Positions 22,809-35,397 of a stretch of DNA of 64,000 nucleotides are shown here, piece by piece. Numbering within the stretch: position 1 is the first letter of the stretch; the number at the start of each line of letters is the position of its first letter. This stretch comes from Adineta steineri (Eukaryota; Rotifera; Eurotatoria; Adinetida; Adinetidae): the NCBI GenBank assembly GCA_905250115.1, contig CAJNOI010000280.1, positions 27,111-91,110 of the forward strand. Reading direction: 5' to 3'. Both the position numbers and the translations under genes were made by a program. The notes under the pieces are model-generated. The model ran no database searches. It was not told the origin of the DNA and saw nothing but the letters and a program-made list of their open reading frames with translations.

Positions 22809-23194
22809 ATTATTATTCAGTAGTATTTTTCACATGAGTTGTTTCGTAAGTATATAGGTATATGGAATAAATTATGATTTAACTTACGATCGAATTAAAT
22901 TATTAATTTATTACTGGTAACAAAGAATTACCATTGTCAATGGTTTATGTATGTTAAAATTAAAGTTTTCGTGTATTTCTAATATCCTTACACTTGTATT
23001 TGTAACATCATTGTATTTTTGGTTGTGTTTTTCTGTTTGATAAGGATCGATGAAGATCGAAAATTTTCATTATTATTATTAAAGGCAATTTACATCTGCT
23101 AGACTTTTCTCTACGAAAAAGAGGAAAATAAAGATAGACCTCAGAATTTTTCAAATATATTCTTAGATTATATCAAAAGTAATATAACACTGAA

Positions 23195-23248
23195 GGTGAG
23201 GGTGTGGGTGTAAGTTTCAACAAGCAAAAAAGAGACACTCACCCTCAT
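23195..23248. repeat. Telomere-like hairpin 8
   Basis: The arms GGTGAGGGTGTGGGTGT and ACACTCACCCTC flank a loop shared, in reverse orientation, with the hairpin at 19188-19244. Confidence 0.75.
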
Positions 23249-23680
23249 TCAGATATTTTTATTGCTCAAATAAATACTAGCCTTTTTGAAAACATTCTAT
23301 TAAATTTTCAAAGATTGACTTCATATGATATTCGTATAAAAATAATATTGAATGAATTTTGTTGTTGTATTTTAAAAATATCATTCTAATTTCAATATAA
23401 TAAAAGTAATGATCAATATATCATATGATTCTTTGTTCAATAATAAAGATTATTATTTAATATGAATATTCTACTATTTTATTTTAATATTTAATTATTG
23501 AAAATATTAAATTTAATCTTTCCAAATCAGTTGATCTTTTACAAATAAAATAAATTTAATTATGTATATCTTAGAAAAATATTTTTCATTTAAAAATTCT
23601 ACAGAATTTATTTGAACAAAAAATCAATTTTCACATATATAAATATTTATATGATATAATTGTTTAAATTTATTTAAAAA

Positions 23681-23757
23681 GAGGGTGGATGGATGTGAGT
23701 ATTGGTGCAGTTGTTAGTGTGTACGATACTTTAATTCACACTATATCCATACCCTCA
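23681..23757. repeat. Telomere-like hairpin 9
   Basis: The arms GAGGGTGGATGGATGTGAGT and CACACTATATCCATACCCTC flank a longer loop of about 36 bases. Confidence 0.6.
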
Positions 23758-24571
23758 AGATATTTGACTTTGATTTCGTTCATATTTTTTCAATTAGAGA
23801 TGTACAAGATCGGGTGTCACACATATTTGAATACTTAGGATATTCAGAAAAGCGTCGAAAAGAAAGAAAATAACTGAAATTGACAGTATAGTTATAAAAT
23901 AATGTCATCTTACATTGTAAGAAAAAACAGAATAAAATGGTTCAACGATATTCAGTTTTACATAATCAAATAAACTATTACGAAAAGTATGTACACGAAC
24001 AGCAATTACAATTTAGAACAGAACAAGTAAATCAGCAAGATAGTGATACTGGAAGAAGTAACTAATTATTTTTTCTGCTCTCCTACTATATCAAAAAACG
24101 AAAAGAAAGAACAAAAGAAAAAAACATGAGAGAGAGAGAGGAAATATTCAGTATGTATACGCGTGCTCGTCATTCTATCATGCTGTTCGCTATCTGATAA
24201 AGACAATATCGCTATCGAAACGTTACGACAAGAAATAATATCTACCAAGTAAGAGTATCATTTTCAATCAATTCACTATGTTCTTCTTATTTAACCGAAA
24301 TCAATCTCTTACGAAAGAGAGTTGCATACATGTAGCTGTCGAGTTATAAGCTCTACTGTAAGGATCGGCAATCCCAAGACTGAAAGTGACAGTGAAAGTA
24401 AACATCTTTTAATTTTAAAAAAATCATCCATAGTTCACCACACAGACCGTCACAGGGCAGGACGAAACCTTTTTTTAATGCTTTGCCCTATTTGTTCAGC
24501 ATGGTAAAATTTGTGTCCGGATCATATTTTTCCCAAATAGTAATTTTTAAAAATTTTCAAACAAACAACGT

Positions 24572-24609
24572 TGAGGGGTGGGTGTGAGTATCAAATATAT
24601 TCCACATCG
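24572..24609. repeat. Telomere-like G-rich arm, partner degraded
   Basis: TGAGGGGTGGGTGTGAGTA is followed by only a weak complementary stretch (TTCCACATCGA). Probably a decayed member of the hairpin family. Confidence 0.35.
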
Positions 24610-24667
24610 AGACTCTTATTGACATTGAAGTATTATGTCTATTTTTTATAAACTTCTATTCAAAGAT

Positions 24668-26689
24668 ATGGCAATGACAAACAACAAGACACAATGTTTT
24701 ACATGTCACAAAAACAAAATAACATATCCTTGTAAAGGATGTTCAAAAGAATTTTGTTTAAATCATTTAACAGAACATCAACAAATATTAAATGATGAAT
24801 TAAATCTTATTATTAATGAATATAATGAATTTAAACAGAGAATTAATGAGCAAAAACAAAATACACAAAATGATTTATTAATAGAGCAAATCGATCAATG
24901 GGAAAGAGACTCAATTGAAATAATTCAACAAACAGCACAAGAATGTAGAAAATTTGTTGCTAAGTCTTCAGAAACATTTATTCATGATATTGAAAAGAAA
25001 TTTAATGATTTATGTGAACAAATAAAACAAATTCATGCCGAAAATGAATTTAATGAAACTAACTTAATTTATTTAAAAAATCAATTAACAAAAATGAAAG
25101 AAGAATTAAACAATCCATCAAATATGTCTATTCAACAAGATTCACAAACACTTATTAATGATATTTCAATTATATTATCGAAAAGTAAGTTTTTAGCACA
25201 TAATTTGTGATAGAATAATTCTCATTTTCTATGAATTTATGTTAAAACCTATAAAAATCGAGAAAACTATTGATTTATTTATTAATTGAATCAACAATAA
25301 TAGTATTAATATAGAAACAGAAAATTAAATTTATTTATATGTAAAAAAAAGAATGATAAGATATAAAATAATATCAAAGTTAAAAAAAAAAGATTTTTCT
25401 TCAAAGTTTCAAAAGATATGTATGATTAATTCAAACTTCGATTATCTTTGATAAATTAGGAAAATTAAAATTTTTTTCTGTTCACTTTTATTGTTTGCAA
25501 TTAAAAGCACATTTTTCTATTATCTCAAAGAAAAAAGTTTAGATTTTGTAATGAACATAACGATAACAAATTTCTCTATTCTTTGTATTGAAGATATTTA
25601 CAGAATTTATAATACGTATACAACAGAGAAGAAATAAATAATATCGTTATTGAAAACAGAAAACAATTCTTAGCTTGGGTGCAAGTGTGGAATAAAGCTC
25701 AACACTTATAACAACACCCTCTTTTTTTTCTATATTATTCAACGAAAAATAGATTTTCTTTTTCTTTTCATTAAAATCTTTTGTTTTCATTTTTTTTAGA
25801 ATCAAAATTTAACCAGTGGAAACAAAATGCTATTACTGTAGCTGGTGGAAATGGACAAGGACAAAAATTAGATCAACTCAATGGCCCTGAAGGAATCTTT
25901 ATTGATAAAAAGAAAAGCATTTTCATTGCTGATACTTATAATCATCGTATTGTTGAATGGAAACATAATGCAAAAGAAGGACAAATCATTGCAGGTGGAA
26001 ATAAACAAGGAAATCGAATGAATCAGTTGAGTCAACCAACAGATGTGATTGTTGATCAACAAAATCATTTGATCATTATTGCTGATCAAGGGAACAGACG
26101 AGTGATTCAATGGGTGAATCAAAATCAACAAATTCTTATTGACAATATTGACTGTTTTGGCTTGATAATGGACACACATGGATTTCTTTATGTTTCTGAT
26201 TATAAGAAAAATGAAGTGAGACGATGGAAAATGGGAGAATACGACAGCGAAGGAATTGTAGTAGCAGGTGGAAATGAAAAAGGAAATCAACTTAATCAAC
26301 TCAATTGTCCTTCTTATATCTTTGTTGATGAAGATCAGTCTATTTATGTATCAGATGTGAAGAATAATCGTGTGATGAAATGGAGAAAAGATGCAAAAGT
26401 AGGAACAATTGTGGCTGGAGGAAATGGTCAAGGAAGAAATCTCAATCAATTGTCTTATCCACATGGAGTAGTTGTTGATGACTTGGGTGAAATCTATGTA
26501 GCAGATTTTGGGAATGATCGAATAGTACGTTGGTGTGAAGGAAAAAAAGAAGGTGAAATTGTTGTTGGCGGCAATGGTGAAAGAAATCAATTGAATCTTC
26601 CTAGTGGTATATCTTCTGATGATGAAGGAAATCTTTATGCTGTTGATTATTTTAATCATCAAGTTCAAAAGTTTGAAATAATATTGTGA
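24668..26689 (+). CDS. B-box zinc finger, coiled-coil, NHL protein (copy F)
   Basis: Exon 1 (24668-25184) starts at MAMTNN, with the leader CTATTCAAAGAT before it, and encodes a complete C2-C2-C-H-H type B-box (CFTC, CKGC, FC, HL..H) plus coiled coil. Exon 2 (25800-26689; acceptor TTTTTTTAG) encodes six NHL blades. The spliced product is about 468 aa. The intron of about 615 bp contains hairpin 11 (25676-25722). An ATG at 24635 is in frame but adds a tail the paralogues lack, so I prefer 24668. Exon 1 is close to copy D. The last blade is slightly degenerate (HQVQKFEIIL). Confidence 0.85.
25676..25722. repeat. Telomere-like hairpin 11, inside an intron
   Basis: CTTGGGTGCAAGTGTGG and AACACTTATAACAACACCCTC. 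Imperfect arms, in the copy F intron. Confidence 0.5.
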
Positions 26690-28524
26690 ATAAAATTTTA
26701 ATTTTGAAAAAAAAAAAAACTTTTTGATAAGAAAACAGCGACGACATTTCTTTTTGATTTTTTTCTCCAAAAATTGTATTTAATTTCATAATTTTGAATA
26801 AAAACTCGAATGAATAAATGTAAAATTCTTCATTTCTTGTTAAATTTTGCGGAAGAGAAGGAAAGAAAATATTTTATAAAAAAAAATTGATAATAAATAT
26901 CGAATTGAAATGAATTCAATTGAACAAAACAAATGTTGAAAAGATTTTTCTTTAATAAATTAATAAATTTTATCATTTTCCAATTCTAGTTTTTGTTTGA
27001 TTTTATAGGAGTTTAACTAAAATTTGAAATTAAAGAGTGATTTGAGAAAATGAAATCAATGAACATTTTCATTTAGATGGAAACAAGAAAAAAGAGATTC
27101 GAAAGAAAAATAAATAGAAAAATTGCAATAAATATTTCAAAATTTTGTCAAAATCAAATTATTAAAATTGGAATTTTTCTTGAATTCTATATTCTGATGA
27201 AGATTTTGTTGTAAATGAAAAATGATTTTAAGTTGAATTTTCTTCTTTTTCATCAGACAAAACCCAAATCAGTGAAGTTTTCTATGAAAATATTTTCATT
27301 TTGTTCTTATTTTCTCATTGAAATTTTTTAAAATTTAATGAAAAGAGAAGGGTGTGGATGTGAGTTAAGATTAGAGACACCTACCCTTATATGTATATCA
27401 TTTCAATGTTAAATGAATTTCAAAATGTTCTAAAAGTTTTTTCAAATATTTTACTACTTGACTTAAGTTTATCGATAAATACCTTTTAAGAGAAAAGTCT
27501 AAATATCAAGTTTTTTTATACAATCGAGACAATTTTAAAATTTATTATATAGAATTTAAAGAGAAAAATTATGATTAATATGGTAGATTATTAGGAGTGC
27601 AACTCAAAATAATTTGTATATTGCCGAAAACTTGTTGTTTGATATTTCATAATCACTAAAATCGCTTCTATTGATGATCCAACAGCAGAACAACTACTAC
27701 AGATTTGAACCTTTCAAGGATGAAAATCATTCAAAAAATCGAACTAATTATAATAAATTGTTATGTAACATTTTTCTCTTTCAACTATATTTAATAAATT
27801 TAAAGGATAATATTAAAAGTTTCTCGATTCTTTTCACTCAAAAGATATTTACCGATGAACTTAAGTCAAATAGTAAAAATATTCTGAAAAAACCCTTAGG
27901 ACATTCAGTTTACAAAATTTAATTTTTTTTCTTATTTGTTTATGTGATATTCTGAATTTGTTGTTAAGGTTTTTTCTACGTACACATCTATTATTCAGTA
28001 CTGTAATTTTCATTATTATTATGGCAGATGTACAACGTTTTTTAAATTTTGTTCATTATATATTAAGAAAAACGAAGAAAAGTAAATATTATATTAATTT
28101 GATAGATTTTCCGACAAGAAAAAAGAAATTATTGTGATAAATAATCGTTAAATTTATTTTAATCTAATTACTAAGAATAACATTATTTCCATTGATTAAT
28201 AATAATCATAATAATCTTATCTAAAGTTTTCTTTATTTTATATTTGTCCTCAAACTACATAAAACCTAACAAACAATCATCCTTTTAATTATGAAATGTA
28301 TTTGAAATGACGGAAAAACAAAATGTTGCATTAATTTTAAAAAGAAATGTTTCAAAATAATTGATATAAAGGAAGTGATGACTGTTTCATTACCATAGTA
28401 ATGCATTGTCAATAACATACGATGTATAATACGAGGAAAAAAAGAATATGAAATTATTTCTATTATTCTTTTATTGCGCACTATATTTTATTATTAGTTA
28501 AGATATTTTCTTAAACTTAAAGTC
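26690..28524. other. Intergenic region
   Basis: Very AT-rich. One hairpin (27349-27389). The short ORFs at 27671-27922 and 28266-28481 look like chance open frames. Confidence 0.6.
27349..27389. repeat. Telomere-like hairpin 12
   Basis: The arms AAGGGTGTGGATGTG and CACCTACCCTT; the shortest complete member, with a loop of about 16 bases. Confidence 0.65.
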
Positions 28525-31500
28525 ATGTTAGTTATGTATTGGAAAAGAAACTATTTATTTCTTCTATTTATCTTTGTTACACAAATCATAACACAAGATA
28601 TACGTTCATTTCATATGTCTGAAATGTTTGGTTGGCAATTTGAATGTGCTAATACAACATGTTTATCATTTATCACTGCTACAGTATCAAACATTCGGCA
28701 GTGTCGAATAAATTGTTTAGCACAAGTTCAATGTAAAGCAGTTAGTTTTCATCAATCAACTTCGAAATGTGAATTATTTGCTAATATATCAAATGGAAAT
28801 GTGAATATGTTAGCTAATGCAGATATTATTACTATGATCGTTATTGATACAACACAGACCCCATTGGGTTAGTATAATAATATATTTACAAAGAAATTAT
28901 TTTAAAACATACATATAAAGATACAATTGAGAGAAACAACACGAAATCAATCGTTAAACCTTCGATTTGAGAATTAATACTGATATAAAATTAGTTTTTA
29001 CTGTAAAAAAAATCATTAGAGATATAGATAATAAAACAAATAGATATTAGTTGTCACTAGGGGTACTACATTATTTTACTCGTAACTAACAATTACGAAA
29101 GATAATATGAGTAATACGGTCAAAAAGTAATAAAAGTAGTTAGTAATAACAATTATTACCAAGTAAAAAAATAATGTAGCACCTCTAGTTGTTACTGACT
29201 AATTTTATTATAGTTAGATTATTGATTACAGAAAATGATGAAACGAGTTCATTCAAATGTAGATAAATATCATTAGTAAATTTAAGAAGATATTGAAGAT
29301 GATCCTTTTTATTGTTGAAATATTTTTAACTTTTATCTAACAGAAAAGGATGAGAAATGGGTTAATATTATCAAACGCAAAGTTCAACATGTGCTTCGTA
29401 ATCAAAATTACTGTCATTCGTTTGTCAACATAAATCTCATATATAATTATGTGAGGGTATAGGAAGGATTAAATGACATAAAAAAAAGAGTATAACACTA
29501 CAACAAAAAATATTATTATGTTTTTTTTTTGACCATTCTCCTCAGGAAAATTAACTGAGGAAAATAATGAAATGACTATATGGTATATAGACAGAAAGAA
29601 AAGAAAAGAAACGCATAACACAATTACATATAAAGGGACTTTTTTAATAAATCGATTTATTTAACAAGTTTAGAATGTATCAGCTAAGTATATATAAAAA
29701 ATCTAAAAGATGATGCTACGTTTCTACTTATTCATTCTTATTATTGTAGTACAAATATTAATAAAAATGAATATAAAAAGAAATATCTAAATTCAGCGAA
29801 ACTTGTTGAAATGTATTTTAAAGCTAAATATAATACTAATCAATTGAAAAAGTATTAAATTGAAAGAAAAATTTAGTTTAGTCTTTTTCCTTACATAAAT
29901 CTCATTTTATTAAAAACATAATTAACCACATCAATAGTGACAACAACATCAATAACAAATTCAGCTAATCCGATATCCAATGCAAACTCAACAGCAATAC
30001 CAATGTCATCAACACCATCATTAACTTCACCACCATCATCTACATCATCATTAACTTCATCACCAATAACATCATCATCATCATCCACAACAACAACAAC
30101 AACATCATCAGTTACACCGTCAACGACAACTACAACAACATCATCATCATCCACGTCGTCAACGACAACAACGACAACAACGACGACAACAACAACAACA
30201 ACAACAACAACATCGTCATCCACGTCGTCAACAACAACGACAACAACTAGTAAGTAATTTGCTAGATGATATGTATGACTAAAATTTTCTGATCTATGAT
30301 TAGTTCGAATGTTTAAAAATGTAAGATCTAGTTTTTATATCCCCCACATATTCTCCATCTACATAAATAACTTGAGAAAAAGTTTCCAGTTGTTCTGTTG
30401 TTGCAAAACTTAATAGTAAAAAATCTACATATGACTATATATTGAGATTAGAGATTACAGCTGATATTTCTTCTTATTATTCAACGCATTTGTTTTTTTC
30501 TTCTCTTCACTTTCAATTCTCAATAGAATCTACACAAAAATCGATGAGTATCTTTCTTCTTCTATGTTGATTATCTATTGTCTTCATTTTAAGCAATGAA
30601 TTATCTTATGTCTGATTTTTCAGTGAACTTTTTCTGCGAATTGAGTTAGAGTAGCAGCTATTGATCTCCATTCAGATCACTTTAAGGAAGAGAGGCATCC
30701 CGTTTATAGCAAATATTAATACTATTACAGAATCAATTTAAAAAATATAGAGAGACTTACATCTATCTAGCTCGATTTAATTTAATAGAATTGAAGAATG
30801 TTCTATTAGTTTTTTATTAACGAACATATCAATTCCATTGGATTGAAATTATAACCATGGTAAAGTATATCAAAGAAATATTGTTATTAATGTCGCCATA
30901 TCAAAAATGGAAATAAATAACAATAAAAATGTAGTAAAAAAATATAGATTGACCAGAATATTGTACAAATCAAAGATTATTTATAACAAACTAATATATA
31001 TGGTTTTATTCGTCATTTTAGCTGTAATAGAAATAAAATATGATCATCAGATTCTACTTCTACATTATAATAAATAAAGAAATATATTTTCTATTTGATA
31101 GCTTGCTACAGTATGTTCTACAATCAAACAATTTACTCAGTTGGCTCTGCTCCCATATCAGTGGTAGTAGCAGATGTAAATGGTGACAATAAATCCGATA
31201 TTGTCGTCGCGAATCATGGTTCGGACAATATTGGCGTTCTTCTAAATTCTGGTAGTGGGATCTTTTCGTCTCAGATTACCTATTCGACTGGTTCAGGTTC
31301 AGGTCCATGGTTCGTAGCAGTAGGTGATATGAATCGCGACAATAAAGTCGATATTGCTACTGCAAATTACGGTGCGACCACTATCAGCGTTCTTCTCAAC
31401 AGAGGCAATGGAACGTTTCTCTCTCAAGTTACTTACTCAGCTCAGTCGTATGCCTACGCAGTAGCAGTAGCTGATGTGAATAATGATAACGCGTCGGAGA

Positions 31501-32147
31501 TTATTCTTGCAAATGCTGGATCAAGTAACGTCGGTGTTTTTATCAATAAAGGCGACGGAACATTTTATAATCAAATTACTTATACCGTTGGTGCCACTCC
31601 GGTGTCAGTACAAATGGGTGATTTAAATAATGATAATAAAATCGATATTATTGTCGCAAACTATGGTTCAGGTACCGTCAGTGTTCTGCTAAACATAGGT
31701 AGTGGAACATTTGCTTCTCAGACTAATTATTCAGTTGATCCAGGTCCGCAATCGTTAGCAGTAGGTGATTTCAATAATGATAATAAAATCGATATTGTCA
31801 CCGCAAATGTCGATTCGAACTCCGTTAGTGTTCTTCTCAACAAGGGCAATGGAACGTTTATGTCTCAAGTTACTTATTCAACTGGTTCTGGTTCTGGTCC
31901 ATATTCAGTAGTAATCGGTGACATAAATGGTGATAATAACCAAGATATTATCGTCGCAAATCCTGGTTCGAATGCCATCGGTGTTTTTCTCGGTACAGGC
32001 AATGGAACATTTCTTTCTCAATTAAGTTACTCGGTTGGTGCTAGTCCGCATTCAGTAGCAGTAGGTGACGTGAACAATGACAATAAAATTGATATCGTTG
32101 CAGCAAACTATGGTACGACCACCATCAGTATTCTCTTACATTGTTGA
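28525..32147 (+). CDS. Secreted PAN/apple, Ser-Thr mucin, FG-GAP (VCBS) repeat protein
   Basis: Three exons in matching phase 1. Exon 1 (28525-28867) encodes a signal peptide (YLFLLFIFVTQIITQ) and a PAN/apple-like domain with the C-x(3-4)-C and CKAVSFH...KCELF pattern. Exon 2 (29938-30249) encodes about 104 residues of almost pure Thr/Ser with some Pro, a likely O-glycosylated stalk. Exon 3 (31102-32147) encodes seven FG-GAP/VCBS repeats of about 50 aa, each with a DxNxDxxxD calcium-binding loop. The total is about 566 aa. FG-GAP repeats form integrin-like propellers; together with PAN and a mucin stalk this suggests an extracellular adhesion or carbohydrate-binding protein. Intron 1 contains a 126-bp TA-flanked MITE. 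No transmembrane segment was seen. Confidence 0.8.
29060..29185. mobile_element. 126-bp MITE with TA target duplication
   Basis: The ends GGGGTACTACATTATTTTAC and the reverse complement GAGGTGCTACATTATTTTTT are flanked by TA at 29058-29059 and 29186-29187. No coding. Located in intron 1 of the PAN/FG-GAP gene. Confidence 0.7.
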
Positions 32148-33269
32148 AACTTATTCACGAACTTAATCTTATTGATTTATTGACATTTTATGACTTTAAC
32201 TATTAACATTATTATCGTAAAACATTACACGATGGACGTATCCTATTACATAGATTTGAATTTGAAGATTTGGATATGAGCGTAGGACACGAGGCTATCA
32301 CGCTGACACACACATTCTTGAATCTTTAAATAAATTCTATGTATTATATGATAAAAGAATATATAAATAAATACAGCGTTCATTTTAAAATATTTTCGAT
32401 TAAGTTTCTAGATAAATATGCAATAGCTAATACTAGTGGTATTTTCAAAGTAGATCTTCCGGTTCACAACGTAATTGTACATTCAATTATAATAGATCAT
32501 CATATTCATTTTGTAATTGTCAATATAACTATTCGATATTGTTGTTACTAAACTGTAATAAGCACATATTGTATTTCGACGTTTAGCTGTTTCATACTTT
32601 CGATCAATAAACAATATGTTAATATAATTGTTTTAACATTTTTGCTATAAAGTTATTCATTGGTATATTTTACTAATACTGATTAATTCCATTGCATATA
32701 GAAAAAGAGAAAGAGTTAATTAAATTTCATTTTATTCACGATTAAGAACTAAAATCTACACAATAGTAATTAAACCTATTGATAATCAATAAGAAAATTA
32801 AAAATTACATATAAGAGAACGAAGATGCATGAATACATTACTATATTCGTTCTCTTCCGAGTCGGAAGAAGACTAAGAAATCTTTCCTGAGAATTTCATC
32901 TCAATATCTTGTAATGAAGCGAATTTTTTTCATACTATTTAAAAGCGTTAATACAAACTAGCATTACATATAACAAAATACGATGTTTTAAAAATTATTT
33001 TCGTTTTTAAAAATATTTCACATAAACTTGAAAAGTAAACATCTAATATGAGTTGAAACATTATTTTTATGATTAATACATTTATGTAAAAATTGCGCAT
33101 GACACGTTGCAATTTTACACGATAAGAAAGTAGATAACAAAAAGTAGAAGGATTTTATCAACAAAGCAATGATTATTATTCTATGGCAAGATGACTAATT
33201 TATACAAAGAAAATTCCAACAAGGATTTATTTCATATAGAAAGACGAATGAATATCATTCATTTAATTC
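32148..33269. other. Intergenic region
   Basis: AT-rich sequence between the FG-GAP gene and the protease gene. A 70-codon ORF at 32339 is not convincing. No repeat family recognised. Confidence 0.55.
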
Positions 33270-34849
33270 ATGTATCAAACGATGCAGTTTATTTTCATCT
33301 TTCTAATTCTTAGCAGTAACTATTTATTAGAAAATGTGAATGCACATAAGAAATGTAAATGTCATCATATAAAAATCCATCATCATACTCAATTAAATAC
33401 GACCGTTAAGAAGATTGGTGAAAATCTTCAAAATTTTAAAAATGTAAGTTGATTTAATTAACCAAACAATTTCTATATACTATTTTTAGATTTTTTGGAT
33501 GGGAGAATTATGTATTGGTACACCTCCACAATGCTTCAATGTTGATTTTGATACAGGTAGTTCAGATCTGTGGGTACCATCGATGACTTGCAACAGTATT
33601 GGATGTAATAGTATGTTATTGGCAATTCTATATATATATAAATTGTGATTAATTATATCTATTGTATTTTCTTTTGAAAAGATTTTATCCATCGCTTTGA
33701 TGCATCAAAATCATCAACATATAAGAATCCAGCAAATAAAACAATGTTTGAGATAACCTATGGGGATGCAAGTAGTGTATCAGGTTATATTGGTATAGAT
33801 ACTGTTTCAGTATGCAGAGAAGTTACATATGTCTTTTCAGATTCTATTCAAATGTTCATTTCAATAGATAAACGGTTTAGCTATTAAAAATCAACGTTTC
33901 GCTCAAATCACCTCAGCACGGGTTCTCGATATTTACACAGCTGGTCATGCGGATGGCATATGTGGTAACAAAACATTCTTTGAAAAATAATAGAATATAT
34001 AGAATAATTGATTCAATTAGGTCTTGGTTTTAAATCTATTTCTAAGGGTCATATGCTACCACTTGTTTTTATGCTTTGGTATCAAGATTTAATTGATCAA
34101 CCAATCGTTTCATTTTGGCTCGACCCGTATGTATTGCAAGACTAATTTAATATAGATAATAAGTATTATCTTTTTAGACATCCAGAACATAAACGAGGTG
34201 GAGAGATCATGTTTGGTGGTGTCGATCCTAAATACTTCGAGGGTGATATGATCTTTGTCAATGTTACACAGCAACAAAATTTAACATGGCAAATTCGATT
34301 AGACGGGTGAGTCAGTTATTAACGTATATTACTAAATTCCTAATACTGGTGATTTGTCGTTCTGTATAGAATCTATGCGGGTAATTTGAACTTGTGTGAA
34401 GGTGGTTGTGAAGCACTCATTGATTCTGGTACATCATATATTTTGGGATCGTATACTGGCATTAGACGTTTTCAAGAGTTAGTTCCTGATCTCAGTGTAA
34501 CGTCACCTTTCAGTGTAAGTAAGACACAGATAAGATTAAAATTAATGTTTTGTTTTTATTACAGACAGGCACTGTCGACTGTTCACATGCATCGTCTTTA
34601 CCCAATTTAACCTTTGTCATCGGTGACGAACGACTAACCCTGATAAGTACACAATATGTTCACTCAGTAGAAGATCCATCAAATGATAAAATTGTTTGTT
34701 TTCCTGCTCTTCATGCTATGGATATGTATGCCGAGAACGGCAATCCTTTATGGATACTTGGCGACACATTTATGGGCCATTATTATACTAGTTTCGACTT
34801 GCGTAAACGACGAATTGGCTTTGCTAAATCAATATCAATATCTAAATAA
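33270..34849 (+). CDS. Pepsin/cathepsin D-family aspartic protease (eight exons)
   Basis: Exons at 33270-33443, 33490-33610, 33682-33809, 33868-33964, 34021-34126, 34178-34306, 34370-34514 and 34565-34849 join without a phase conflict into about 394 aa. The signal peptide ([16 protein letters not shown]) is followed by a short His/Lys-rich segment. The first catalytic aspartate is D79 in [12 protein letters not shown]; the second is D270 in [11 protein letters not shown]. The flap tyrosine lies in ITYGDAS, and the C-terminal [16 protein letters not shown] matches the family. This is a family A1 endopeptidase for secretion or the lysosome. All introns are short (about 45-71 bp). Nothing suggests loss of activity; the propeptide appears short and diverged. 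Confidence 0.92.
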
Positions 34850-35397
34850 AATAGATAATTATCGATAATATCATCAGTGAACATATTATTTGAAAATCAT
34901 ATTTCATTTGAGAATTTTTTTCTATAAATACAAATAAACTATGAACAACAAATGATATGAACTTGTACAATGATAAAAAAGAAAATATTTTTTAACTCAA
35001 ACGATATTTGTAATAACTTTCGCAATAAGAGAAACAAAACTTAGATGATTAAGCTGAGATCTTCATTATCTAGTTAATAGTAATGATCACTGAATTGTCA
35101 TCATTGTTAGTAAATCAATTGCGACATATTCAGGACACAAATATATTTATAAGTATTTGCGTAAGAAAGTAAATAAGAAGACTTCTCGATAACATCATGA
35201 TTATTCAACTTTATAATATATGAATAATATATAATCTTTTAGTTACTATAAAAATGTCCACTATTTAAGTAGATAATAAATCACATCGAAATAGCTCGAT
35301 GAAATTGAAAACTAGTGCAGCAAAATATTTCTATCCGCAATTGTATAAATTTGTAATGATTTGATCAGAAAGAAGTTTTACTTTATTTTGTCATTAA
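34850..35397. other. Intergenic region up to the piggyBac element
   Basis: AT-rich with no ORF of note. It ends in the TTAA target site at 35394-35397. Confidence 0.6.

Larger units (their letters stand above)
21347..24667. other. Intergenic region with MITE, false gap and hairpins
   Basis: No convincing gene. Contains a MITE (21881-22247), an assembly gap (22799-22808) and hairpins near 22341, 23195, 23681 and 24572. A 42-codon Gln-rich ORF (23937-24065) reads like coding sequence but is too short to call. Confidence 0.6.

Noticed and set aside
29891..30223. Minus-strand poly-Val/Asp ORF
   Set aside because: It is the complement of the Thr/Ser repeat exon and has no independent support.
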